Positions 1 through 7,495 of a DNA stretch of 64,000 bases are shown here, one piece after another (within the stretch, counting starts at the first letter, position 1; each line of letters starts with the position of its first letter). The notes under the pieces were generated by a model. The model was not told where the DNA came from, made no database searches, and saw only the letters and a program-made list of their open reading frames with translations. The position numbers and the translations under genes were made by a program. The DNA is taken from the NCBI RefSeq assembly GCF_002924365.1, contig NZ_PQWB01000019.1, positions 1-64,000 of the forward strand, written 5' to 3'. The DNA is from Chromobacterium alticapitis. Its GTDB lineage: Bacteria > Pseudomonadota > Gammaproteobacteria > Burkholderiales > Chromobacteriaceae.

Positions 1-921
1 CCCGGCTGGGTCAGAATGGCTTGTTCCAGCCGCAGGCGCGACCCGCCCGGCGCGCGCCAGGCCGCCGGCGCCTGCAGGCTAAGCGCAATCTCTCCGCGGT
101 TGCCGGCGATTTCCTGGAAGTCGGCGCCGTTGAGAGCCAACCACAGGCTGTAGTCCTGAAATGCCTGATAGCGAGGCAGCAGGGCCAGCGTTTCCCCTTC
201 CTGTCCTATCCGCAAAATCTGATAATCGGGGTGGCCAGCCGCAACCGGCGGGGTGCGGCGCAGTATGACGTCGGTCTGTGGCTTGGCTTCTTCGTAGATC
301 GAGCGGGTGGCCCATTTGATCAACTGGCCGTAAATCCCTTTGGCCAGCAGTTCCGTGCTCAGCAGATAGCGCCGCTCCCAGCGGCGCGGTAGGTTATCGC
401 CGCGCCAGGGCAGGGAGGGCTTGCCATAGCTGGTTTAATCTGGCGAAAAAGTCGAACTGATACCAGGGATAGACGCGGATGAAGTCGACGTAGTCTTGGG
501 CGTAGCGCGCGGCGAAGCGCTCCTCGGGCAGCATGGGGCCGGGGCCTCGAACGGCCTCCGCCAGCCGGCCTATGATTTGCTCGTACAGCCCCTTGATGCC
601 GTATTCGACTGTGGTGCTGCTGCCGATGACCATGATCATCAGGTGATAGCCGCCGTTGAACGGGTAGGGCGCCGTCTCGCGGCTCATGGCGGCATAGCCT
701 TGCCAGAACTGGCCGATGCGCGCGAAGAGCGGAAAGCCGCTGGGCGCGGCGCCGCTGCCCAGATAGGCGGCGTATTCGGCGGGGCTGTGCACCAGATACC
801 ATTCGGGAAACGTCAGGAAGGTCTGCTCCGGCGGCCTGCTGTATTCCGCCGGCGCGGCGGCCGCGCCGGCAATGGTCAACGCGCAGGCGGCGCGCTTCAG
901 CCATTGAACGGCCGGCATCAT
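1..921 (-). pseudogene. Conserved hypothetical protein, frameshifted and cut by the window edge
   Basis: The N-terminal part (from ATG at 921, preceded by GAGGAG) has a signal-peptide-like start and family-like motifs FPEWYLVHSPAEYA, IGQFWQGYAA and YPFNGGYHLMIMVIG. This frame stops at 394, but a second minus-strand frame takes over near 425 and runs open to the window edge with the natural continuation (LPWRGDNLPRRWERRYLLS, then IYGQLIKWATRSIYEEA). Dropping one C from the CCC run opposite 413-421 joins the two frames. Either a real one-base insertion inactivates the gene or it is an assembly error. The ATG overlaps the stop of the upstream methyltransferase (ATGA), so the two form an operon. 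I recognise a conserved uncharacterised family but no function. The C-terminus lies outside the window. Confidence 0.7.
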
Positions 922-1558
922 GGCGCGCTCCTCGAGCAAGCATCCGCCGCTCGACGGACGAAGCACAGCAGGGTGTTGGCCGTCGGGTCGTTGAATTGCA
1001 GCAGCCAGTGTCCGCTGTCGTCGAAGCCCGCCCTGTCTAAGCTGCTCGACCAGTGTTCTATGGCCGCGAAGTGTCGCAATTCGCGCTGGTTGCTTTCCCA
1101 GCTTTCCCCCAGGCCGGCATTGAAGACGGTGTGCGCCAGCGAGACCAGGGCGCGCATGTTTTCATCGCGCACATCCTGGTCGCGCACGATGAACAGCCCC
1201 TCGGGCCGTAGCGCGCGAGCCGCCGATGCCAAGAAGCCCGTCAAGGTGTGCGGCGTCATGTGATGCCGGCCGACATCGCAAACCAGCAAGTCCAGCGAGG
1301 CGTCGGCGATGACATCCGCGGGGATGGGGCGTAGTCGTTCAGCGGCAGGTGCCGCGTCAGCGGACGCACTTGTCCGCGCTCCAGAATATCGGCCGGGGAG
1401 AAGCTTGGCGCGCGTTCATCGATGAAAAAGCAGGGGCCGCGGATATCAAGCGCGGCGGCCAGGCCGCGATAGTAACGACCCTTGGAGCCGATCTCGGCGC
1501 AGCCGTCAAAGCGGCGCCGGCTTGCGCGCATCCAGTCCTTACTCGTGCGGTAGCCGGC
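918..1558 (-). pseudogene. Class I SAM-dependent methyltransferase-like gene, truncated and frameshifted
   Basis: Two adjacent minus-strand frames encode successive parts of one protein. The first (about 1558-1330) carries SKDWMRASRRRFDGCAEIG and GRYYRGLAAALDIRGPCF. The second (about 1325-918) carries DASLDLLVCDVGRHHM and ARALRPEGLFIVRDQDV, the usual post-motif segment of a Rossmann methyltransferase. Restoring one base in the G4 run at 1326-1329 (C4 on the coding strand) gives the expected NDYAPIPADVIAD join. Upstream, the coding frame meets a TGA at 1561-1559 immediately before recognisable protein, and no start is present, so the N-terminal domain is missing. The stop overlaps the next gene's start (ATGA at 921-918). 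It is most likely non-functional unless the indels are sequencing errors. The substrate is unknown. Confidence 0.65.
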
Positions 1559-1793
1559 TCACGGCTTGGCCGAGTTCGAGCAGATGAGCCAGGATCGCCA
1601 CGATGGTCCGGACAACAGTCTGTGGCGCGACGGCCGCGAACACACCCCGGCCGGCTGGCAGATGGCCCTGCCGGCCGGGGCAGCGCCCAGGCTGCATTTG
1701 GTGCTGGCCAATCCGGGCGCCGCGCCGGTTGCGCAAGACTATGCGCAGGATGCGGCTTTCTGGTCTCAGCCGGCGCGGACCTTGCTGCCTTGA
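1554..1793 (+). pseudogene. Possible C-terminal fragment of an unidentified protein
   Basis: An open plus-strand frame begins directly after a TAG at 1551 and ends at TGA 1791-1793. Codon third positions are mostly G or C and the product is rich in Trp, Asp, Pro and Ala (for example DRHDGPDNSLWRDGREHTP), which looks like genuine protein. It has no convincing start or ribosome-binding site; TTG at 1566 is the only early candidate. Its left end coincides with the point where the minus-strand methyltransferase is cut off, as if both were truncated by one rearrangement. I do not recognise a family, and it may also be a chance open frame. Confidence 0.3.
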
Positions 1794-1848
1794 TGAATAT
1801 GTTTGTGGCATGATGCGGACTGGTGCTTGACAGACGAGGAGAGTGGCG

Positions 1849-2205
1849 ATGCGCATCCGCAGCATGTATTTCAAGGTGGCCGATATGGAGGCCGAGTTGG
1901 CGTTCTGGCAGGCGTTTCTGCAGCAGGAACCGGCTAAGCGCGGCAGCCATTGGTCCGAGTTTTTAATTGGCGAAACGCGGCTGGGCATGTTGCTCAATGA
2001 TTTTGGCGAGGAACTGCAAGGCTGCGCCGGCGTGCCGGTGTTCGAGCTGGAGCCGGAGCGATTGGCGGCTGCCGTGAGCCGCGCCAAGGAGGCCGGCGCG
2101 ACGGTGGTGCTGGATGGCCTGGCTAATCCGCAAATGAACTCCATTGTGCTGGCTTCGCCGGGCGGCAACGAGTTCGAACTGTGCAATTGCGCGGCCCATG
2201 GTTGA
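1849..2205 (+). CDS. VOC (glyoxalase/bleomycin resistance) superfamily protein
   Basis: A 118-residue protein with the beta-alpha-beta-beta-beta pattern of the vicinal oxygen chelate fold: an N-terminal strand (MYFKVADMEAELAFW), a central EFLIGETRLGMLL, and the C-terminal SPGGNEFELC segment where the last metal-ligand glutamate normally sits. ATG at 1849 is preferred over the GTG at 1843 because AGGAG lies about eight bases upstream of it. The stop overlaps the next gene's ATG, so the two are co-translated. Members of this fold include lyases, dioxygenases and binding proteins; nothing here fixes the substrate. Confidence 0.75.
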   Translation: MRIRSMYFKVADMEAELAFWQAFLQQEPAKRGSHWSEFLIGETRLGMLLNDFGEELQGCAGVPVFELEPERLAAAVSRAKEAGATVVLDGLANPQMNSIVLASPGGNEFELCNCAAHG

Positions 2206-2713
2206 GACCGCCAGGCAGCGCGATCAGCTGACCCTGTTTGTGCCGAGCGCCCAGGCGGAGCAACTGGAGGCCGTGCGACGAAAGCTGGATCCAGTGCAGG
2301 CCGGACTCATCGCGGCGCATGTCACGCTGTGCCGCGAGGATGAAATCGCTGGCTTGGACATGGCCAGTCTGTTCGAGCGCGTGCGTGAGATCGGCCCCTT
2401 GCGGCTGGCGTTCGGTCCAGCTGAGCGCTTTCAGGGGCACGGCATTTTATTGCCCTGCGTCGGCGGCGAGGCGGACTTCCAAGCCATGCGCCGTGAGGCG
2501 CTGGGCCGCGCCGCGCGCGGGCATGTTCCTCATCTGACCCTGGCGCATCCGCGCAATCCGCGAGCGGCCGGCAATCTATTGCTGGAGACGCCGGGCCTGC
2601 CGCGGCGCGTTGCTATCACATTTCTCTCGGTCAGCATGATCCGCCAGTATGGCAACGAGCCTTGGCAGCCACTCGGGCGGACGATGCTGGGCGCCGATAG
2701 CGATAAAAGCTGA
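2198..2713 (+). CDS. 2'-5' RNA ligase (2H phosphoesterase) family protein
   Basis: A 171-residue protein with the two H-x-T motifs that define 2H phosphoesterases: HVTL at 41-44 and HLTL at 112-115, spaced as in bacterial LigT/ThpR-type proteins. The family cleaves or forms 2'-5' linkages and cyclic phosphates in RNA. ATG 2198 overlaps the end of the upstream VOC gene by eight bases, which supports this start and a two-gene operon. No clear rho-independent terminator follows; the next 280 bases are non-coding. The exact substrate cannot be read from sequence. Confidence 0.8.
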   Translation: MVETARQRDQLTLFVPSAQAEQLEAVRRKLDPVQAGLIAAHVTLCREDEIAGLDMASLFERVREIGPLRLAFGPAERFQGHGILLPCVGGEADFQAMRREALGRAARGHVPHLTLAHPRNPRAAGNLLLETPGLPRRVAITFLSVSMIRQYGNEPWQPLGRTMLGADSDKS

Positions 2714-2722
2714 TTAAAAAAT
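2710..2722 (+). repeat. 13-bp direct repeat, copy 1 (CTGATTAAAAAAT)
   Basis: CTGATTAAAAAAT at 2710-2722 overlaps the last codon of the RNA ligase gene and recurs exactly at 2821-2833, 111 bases downstream in the same orientation. It lies in an AT-rich gap between a plus-strand and a minus-strand gene that end towards each other. Confidence 0.7.
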
Positions 2723-2765
2723 GATCAGGCGAGTTTTTTCTTTTCCGCTCATGAGCTTGGCGCGT

Positions 2766-2774
2766 TTATCCACA
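2766..2774 (+). promoter_or_regulatory. DnaA-box consensus sequence
   Basis: TTATCCACA at 2766-2774 is a perfect match to the DnaA box. In the same gap TTTTCCACA (2888-2896) differs at one position, and TGTGGGAAA (2803-2811) and TGTGGATTG (2914-2922) are two-mismatch matches in reverse. Whether DnaA binds here is inference. Confidence 0.4.
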
Positions 2775-2820
2775 ATCTGTCACCAGGCTTGTTCCGGGGT
2801 GGTGTGGGAAAGTTCCTTTT

Positions 2821-2833
2821 CTGATTAAAAAAT
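2821..2833 (+). repeat. 13-bp direct repeat, copy 2 (CTGATTAAAAAAT)
   Basis: Exact second copy of the 2710-2722 motif. The remainder of 2714-2991 holds no gene: only this repeat pair, the DnaA-box-like sequences and the yheS terminator. Confidence 0.7.
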
Positions 2834-2936
2834 AAGCTGGAGGGCTAAGTCGCTCAGGGTAAAGGGAAATTTGCACTTGTCCCGGACTTTTCCACAGCCT
2901 TGTTCTATCTTGATGTGGATTGTGTTCGAAAACGAA

Positions 2937-2961
2937 AACGCCGCTCGTTCTGAGCGGCGTT
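2937..2961 (-). terminator. Rho-independent terminator of yheS
   Basis: The ten-base arms AACGCCGCTC and GAGCGGCGTT flank a five-base loop. Read on the minus strand the hairpin is followed by a T-rich run (TTTTCGTTTTC), 30 bases beyond the yheS stop. Confidence 0.8.
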
Positions 2962-2991
2962 TCGCATGGCTGGTTTGCGGCAGGGTGGCGC

Positions 2992-4890
2992 TTAGATTTC
3001 CAGCGCTTCCAGCTGCTCCTGCACTTCCATCCATTCTTCTTCTACGGTTTCCAGCCGGCTGGCCACCTCGCCCTGGCGCTTCACGCTGTCGGCCATTTTT
3101 TGGCGGTTGGCGTCGTCGTAGGCTTCGCTGGACGACAGGAAGGCTTCCAGCTGGGTTTTCTCCTCGCTCAGCTTGTTCATCTCCTGTTCCAGTTTGTTCA
3201 GGCGGTTCTGCAGCGGCTTGCGCTGCTTGGCCAACTGCTGGCGCGCCTCGGCTTCCTGGCGCTTCTGCTCCTTGCGGTTGACGCCTTGGGCGTCGCCGTC
3301 GGATAGCTTATTGCCCTCCGCCAGTTGGGCGATGCGCCATTGGCGGTAGTCTTCCAGATCGCCGTCGAACGCTTGCACCTTGCCGCCGCTGACCAGCCAG
3401 AACACGTCGGTGGTGGACTCCAGCAGGCTGCGGTCGTGCGACACCACGATCAGCGCGCCGGTGAAGTCCTGCAGCGCCAGCGTCAGCGCGTGGCGCATCT
3501 CCAGGTCCAAGTGGTTGGTCGGTTCGTCCAGCAGCAGCAGATTGGGCTTCTGCCACACGATCATGGCCAGCGCCAGCCGCGCCTTCTCGCCGCCGGACAT
3601 CGGGCCGACCGGGTCGGTGGCGGCATCGCCGCGGAAGTTGAAGCCGCCGAGGAAACTGCGCAGTTCCAGTTCGCGCGCGGCCGGGGCCAGGCGCTGCATA
3701 TGCAGCAGCGGCGATTCGTCCGGCCGCAGCGTTTCCAGCGTGTGCTGGGCGAAGTAGCCTATCTTGAGCGTTTGCGCGTTGACGCGTTCGCCGGACAGCG
3801 GGTCCAGGTCGCCGGACAGCAGCTTCACTAGCGTGGATTTGCCGGCGCCGTTGACGCCCAACAGGCCGATGCGCGCGCCCGATTCCACCGACAGGCTGAT
3901 TTGGGACAGAATGATTTTGTCGCCGTAGCCGGCGTCGGCCTTGTCCAGCTTCAAGAGCGGGTTGGGCAAGTTGTCCGGGCTGTCGAAATGGAAGTCGAAC
4001 GGCGAGGACACGTGCGCCGGAGCGATGCGCTCCAGCTTTTCCAGCGCCTTGATCCGGCTTTGCGCCTGGGTGGCCTTGCTGGCCTTGGCCTTGAAGCGGT
4101 TGATGAACGATTCCAGGTGGGCGATCTGGCGCTGCTGCTTTTCGTACTCGCCCTGCTGGCGCGCCAGCTTTTCGGCGCGCATGGTTTCGTACTGGCTGTA
4201 ATTGCCGGTGTACAGCGTCAGGCTCTGGTTGGCCACTTCGACGATGTGGCTGCAGATGCTGTCGAGGAAGTCGCGGTCGTGCGAGATCATCAGCAGGGTG
4301 CCAGGGTAGTTCTTCAGCCAGTCTTCCAGCCACAGCACCGTTTCCAGGTCCAGGTGGTTGGTCGGCTCGTCCAGCAGCAGCAGGTCGGAGCGGCACATCA
4401 GCGCCTGCGCCAGGTTCAGCCGCATGCGCCAGCCGCCGGAGAAGCTGGCCACCGGGCGCTGCTGGCCGGCCTCGTCGAAGCCCAGGCCGGTCAGCAGCTT
4501 GCCGGCGCGGGACGGGGCGGAGTAGGCGTCGATATGGGCCAGCTCGCCGTGCAGATGGCCGATGGCGTTGCCGTCGTGCTTGTCTTCCGCTTCGGCCAGC
4601 TTGGCTTCCAGCGAACGCAGTTCCTTGTCGCCGTCCAGCACGTAGTCTAGCGCGCTGCGCTCCAGCGCTGGGGTTTCCTGCGCCACGTGGGCCAGGGTCC
4701 AGTTGGGCGGGATCAGCGCGTCGCCGCCGTCGGCATGCAATTCGCCCAGTAGCATGGCGAACAAGCTGGATTTGCCTACGCCGTTAGCGCCGGTCAGGCC
4801 TGCCTTGTAGCCTGGGTTCAGCGTCAGGTTGGCGCCGATCAGCAGTTCTTTCAGGCCGCGGCGCAGGCTGAGGTTTTTCAGTTGGATCAT
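2992..4890 (-). CDS. yheS: ABC-F ATPase, YheS type
   Basis: A 632-residue soluble protein with two ATP-binding domains and no membrane segment. The first has Walker A GANGVGKSS at about 34-42, signature SGGWR at 151-155 and Walker B LLLDEPTNH at 171-179. The second repeats these (GVNGAGKST, SGGEKARLALA, LLLDEPTNHLDLEMR). The arm linker is rich in Lys, Gln and Arg, and the last 90 residues are a charged coiled coil. Length and sequence closely match E. coli YheS, an ABC-F protein; family members act on ribosomes in the cytoplasm. ATG 4890 is chosen because it begins the family's MIxLxxLSLRRG start; in-frame codons upstream would run into tsaD. It lies 44 bases downstream of tsaD on the same strand. 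Confidence 0.92.
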   Translation of the reverse strand: MIQLKNLSLRRGLKELLIGANLTLNPGYKAGLTGANGVGKSSLFAMLLGELHADGGDALIPPNWTLAHVAQETPALERSALDYVLDGDKELRSLEAKLAEAEDKHDGNAIGHLHGELAHIDAYSAPSRAGKLLTGLGFDEAGQQRPVASFSGGWRMRLNLAQALMCRSDLLLLDEPTNHLDLETVLWLEDWLKNYPGTLLMISHDRDFLDSICSHIVEVANQSLTLYTGNYSQYETMRAEKLARQQGEYEKQQRQIAHLESFINRFKAKASKATQAQSRIKALEKLERIAPAHVSSPFDFHFDSPDNLPNPLLKLDKADAGYGDKIILSQISLSVESGARIGLLGVNGAGKSTLVKLLSGDLDPLSGERVNAQTLKIGYFAQHTLETLRPDESPLLHMQRLAPAARELELRSFLGGFNFRGDAATDPVGPMSGGEKARLALAMIVWQKPNLLLLDEPTNHLDLEMRHALTLALQDFTGALIVVSHDRSLLESTTDVFWLVSGGKVQAFDGDLEDYRQWRIAQLAEGNKLSDGDAQGVNRKEQKRQEAEARQQLAKQRKPLQNRLNKLEQEMNKLSEEKTQLEAFLSSSEAYDDANRQKMADSVKRQGEVASRLETVEEEWMEVQEQLEALEI

Positions 4891-4900
4891 GTTCTTCTGG

Positions 4901-4920
4901 CCGTCCGCGCAGGCGGACGG
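4901..4920 (-). other. Stem-loop between tsaD and yheS
   Basis: A perfect eight-base inverted repeat (CCGTCCGC, loop GCAG, GCGGACGG) lies just upstream of the yheS start. No T-run follows, so it is more likely an RNA processing or attenuating hairpin than a full terminator. Confidence 0.45.
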
Positions 4921-4934
4921 CATGTGGGTTCGGT

Positions 4935-5960
4935 TTATACCGCCGGCAGGCTGGACAAGTCCCAGCGCGGCTTGATGGTGAAGCCGCCGGCCGGCTCGGC
5001 GAATTTGAGGCGCATGGCGCCGGCGAAGGCGATCATCGCGCCGTTGTCGGTGCACAGCGCCAAGGGCGGGTAGAACACCTCGAAACGCTTGCGGGCGGCG
5101 GCTTCGTCCAGCGCGGCGCGCAGCTGCTTGTTGGCGCCGACGCCGCCGGCCACCACCAGTCGTTTCATGCCGGTCTGTTTCATCGCGGCCAGGGATTTCT
5201 TCATCAGCACCTCGACGATGGCCTCCTGGAAGGCGCGGCAGATGTCCATGCGCGTTTGCTCGTCTATCTCGCCGTGCGCTTCCTCCACCTGGCGCACCAG
5301 GGTCAGCACCGCGGTTTTCAGGCCGGAGAAGCTCATGTCCAGATTGCCGGAATGCAGCATGGGCCGCGGCAAGGTGAAGCGGTCCGGGTTGCCGGATTCA
5401 GCCAGCTTGGATAGCAGCGGGCCGCCGGGGTAGGGCAGGCCCAGCAGTTTGGCGGTTTTGTCGAAGGCTTCGCCGGCGGCGTCGTCCACCGTTTCGCCCA
5501 GGATTTCGTAATCGCCTACGCCGCGCACCGCCATCAACTGGCTGTGGCCGCCGGAAACCAGCAACGCCAGGAAGGGGAACTCGGGCTTGGGGTCAGCCAG
5601 CAGCGGCGACAGCAGGTGGCCTTCCAGGTGATGCACCGGGATGACCGGGAGGTTCAGGCCGAAGGCCAGCGCGTTGGCCATGCTGGCGCCCACCATCAGG
5701 GCGCCGCCCAGGCCGGGGCCTTGGGTGTAGGCGATGGCGTGGAGGTCGGCCAGCGTTTTGCCGGCCTCGGCCAGGCAAGCTTCGGTCAGCGGAATGGCGC
5801 GGCGGATGTGGTCGCGGCTGGCCAGCTCGGGCACTACGCCGCCGTACTCGGCGTGCATCGCCATTTGGGTGTGCAACTGATGGGCCAACAGGCCTTGTTC
5901 GGTGTCGTACAGCGCGACGCCGGTTTCGTCGCAGGAAGATTCAATGCCTAATACCAGCAT
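4935..5960 (-). CDS. tsaD: tRNA N6-threonylcarbamoyladenosine transferase
   Basis: A 341-residue ASKHA-fold protein. The first residues [19 protein letters not shown] match the family N-terminus and fix the ATG at 5960. The metal-binding motif HHLEGH places His111 and His115 as Fe/Zn ligands. Further family signatures are [29 protein letters not shown] and the C-terminal CTDNGAMIA. TsaD transfers the threonylcarbamoyl group to A37 of ANN-decoding tRNAs with TsaB, TsaE and the TsaC product; it is essential in most bacteria. It is divergent from the yhfA-like gene with about 110 bases between starts, and yheS follows on the same strand. Confidence 0.96.
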   Translation of the reverse strand: MLVLGIESSCDETGVALYDTEQGLLAHQLHTQMAMHAEYGGVVPELASRDHIRRAIPLTEACLAEAGKTLADLHAIAYTQGPGLGGALMVGASMANALAFGLNLPVIPVHHLEGHLLSPLLADPKPEFPFLALLVSGGHSQLMAVRGVGDYEILGETVDDAAGEAFDKTAKLLGLPYPGGPLLSKLAESGNPDRFTLPRPMLHSGNLDMSFSGLKTAVLTLVRQVEEAHGEIDEQTRMDICRAFQEAIVEVLMKKSLAAMKQTGMKRLVVAGGVGANKQLRAALDEAAARKRFEVFYPPLALCTDNGAMIAFAGAMRLKFAEPAGGFTIKPRWDLSSLPAV

Positions 5961-6073
5961 GGGTGCAGCTCGGATATAACGGGACAATCTTTCTATTCTA
6001 CCGGTGAATCTTTGTCCGCCCAATCGACAATGTTAGTCTGATGATCATTTTCGATCAAAAAAGGGCTGGAACG

Positions 6074-6490
6074 ATGCAAGCGAGGCTGAAATGGGTGGAT
6101 GGCGTGTGTTTTATGGGAGAAACCGGCAGCGGCCACGCGGTGGTGATGGACGGCGCGCCGGAAGGCGGCGGCCGCAACCTGGGGCCGCGGCCGATGGAAC
6201 TGGTGCTGCTGGGCACTGCCGGCTGCACCAGCTATGACGTGCTCTCCATCCTGAAGAAGTCCCGCCAGGACGTGCGCGACTGTTGGGTGGAGATGGAGGC
6301 GGACCGCGCCGACATCGATCCCAAGGTATTCACCCGCATCCATTTCCATTTCGTGGTGACGGGGCGCGGACTGAAGCCGGACGCGGTGGAGCGGGCGATC
6401 AAGCTGTCTGCGGAGAAATATTGTTCCGCCTCCATCATGCTGGGCAAGACTGCCGACATCACGCATGACTTCGAGTTGCGCGAGGACTGA
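6074..6490 (+). CDS. yhfA: OsmC family protein, YhfA type
   Basis: A 138-residue OsmC-fold protein with the paired redox cysteines of the family: Cys51 in TAGCTSYDV and Cys117 in KYCSASIML. The N-terminus MQARLKWVDG aligns with E. coli YhfA (MQARVKWVEG), so ATG 6074 is used instead of the upstream ATG at 6041. OsmC/Ohr proteins reduce peroxides, but the YhfA branch has no established substrate. The gene is convergent with the NuoB-like gene with one base between stops and no terminator visible. Confidence 0.88.
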   Translation: MQARLKWVDGVCFMGETGSGHAVVMDGAPEGGGRNLGPRPMELVLLGTAGCTSYDVLSILKKSRQDVRDCWVEMEADRADIDPKVFTRIHFHFVVTGRGLKPDAVERAIKLSAEKYCSASIMLGKTADITHDFELRED

Positions 6491-6491
6491 T

Positions 6492-7007
6492 TCAGCTGGG
6501 CTGCCTGCTTGTCGAGCGATCCAGCAGATCGCGCCGGCTGGCGGTGTCGTTGCGGCGTACCTTGGCCTGCAACTGCATCAGCCCATACAGCAGCGCTTCC
6601 GCGCTGGGCGGGCAGCCGGGCACGTAAACGTCCACCGGCACGATGCGGTCGCAGCCGCGCACCACCGAGTAGCTGTAATGGTAATAGCCGCCGCCGTTGG
6701 CGCAGGAGCCCATGGACAGCACGTAGCGCGGCTCGGTCATCTGGTCGTATATCTTGCGCATGGCCGGCGCCATTTTGTTGGTCAGCGTGCCGGCCACGAT
6801 CATCAGGTCCGCCTGTCGCGGCGAGGCGCGCGGCATCCAGCCGAAGCGCTCCATATCGTAGCGCGAGGCCGCCGCGTGCATCATTTCCACCGCGCAGCAG
6901 GCCAGGCCGAATGACAGATACCACAGACTGCCCTCCTGGGCGCGGCCGAACAGGCCGTCTATGGTGGAGAGCAGAAAGCCGTCTTTTTCGAGCGAGGGAT
7001 GATCCAT
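6492..7007 (-). CDS. Stand-alone NuoB-like [4Fe-4S] protein
   Basis: A 171-residue protein of the complex I 20-kDa subunit (NuoB) family. All four ligands of cluster N2 are present: Cys37-Cys38 in [10 protein letters not shown], Cys102 in [11 protein letters not shown] and Cys132 in [29 protein letters not shown] and [14 protein letters not shown] are also conserved. It starts from ATG 7007 after GGAGAAG. In NADH:quinone oxidoreductase this subunit passes electrons from N2 to quinone, and it is normally encoded between nuoA and nuoC. Here no other nuo gene is near: a decayed regulator lies upstream and yhfA is convergent. It is probably a second copy of NuoB; whether it enters complex I is unknown. 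Confidence 0.85.
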   Translation of the reverse strand: MDHPSLEKDGFLLSTIDGLFGRAQEGSLWYLSFGLACCAVEMMHAAASRYDMERFGWMPRASPRQADLMIVAGTLTNKMAPAMRKIYDQMTEPRYVLSMGSCANGGGYYHYSYSVVRGCDRIVPVDVYVPGCPPSAEALLYGLMQLQAKVRRNDTASRRDLLDRSTSRQPS

Positions 7008-7159
7008 GGGTCTTCTCCGTTTGGCAGATGGTCCATGCTGCGGCTTTCTTCAGTCGGCGTCTTGTACCGATGCGACATCGGCGGGTTCCGCAACGGAAAC
7101 CAACGGCGTCTCGGCATTGATCGCCCCAGCACCGCGCCGCGTTCGCGCTGGTCGTAGCG

Positions 7160-7403
7160 CATCCGGTTGAGTTCGTCGCGGTTTTCGACATGCGCGCCCT
7201 GAGCGAAGCCGCGCGGGCTGAAGCCCGACAATCGCTTGAAGTCCCGAGCCAAGTGGGCCTGGTCGAAATAGCCGCAGGCCAGCGCAGATCGGCCAGCGAG
7301 CGGGTGCGGCCCTGCATCATCAGCCCCATCGCGTTCAGATAGCGCAACATGCGGCGCGCAGCGGCTGGCCGAATTTGGCGGCGAAGCGCCGCTCGCCAGG
7401 GCG
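7160..7403 (-). pseudogene. Decayed AraC-type DNA-binding domain
   Basis: Three minus-strand frames in succession spell out one AraC/XylS C-terminal domain: ERRFAAKFGQP (from about 7403), then RMLRYLNAMGLMMQGRTRS with LADL, then LACGYFDQAHLARDFKRLSG and FSPRGFA. Two frameshifts separate the pieces and a TGA interrupts the first. The N-terminal sensor half is absent: only about 90 bases remain before the thioredoxin-like gene. It is a clear relic rather than a working regulator. The remaining sequence to 7495 has no other gene and must hold the promoter of the downstream plus-strand gene. Confidence 0.75.
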
Positions 7404-7495
7404 GATGCTAAGCAAATCTCAGGAACGTATTTATGCCTTGGGAATATTGGGTGTAGCATGGCCGGATCGCCATTCGCACAACAAGAGGCCAAGAC

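Noticed and set aside
2710-2922. A chromosomal replication origin
   Set aside because: Boxes are few and mostly imperfect, and no dnaA, dnaN or parAB gene is near; kept only as a possible DnaA-binding cluster.
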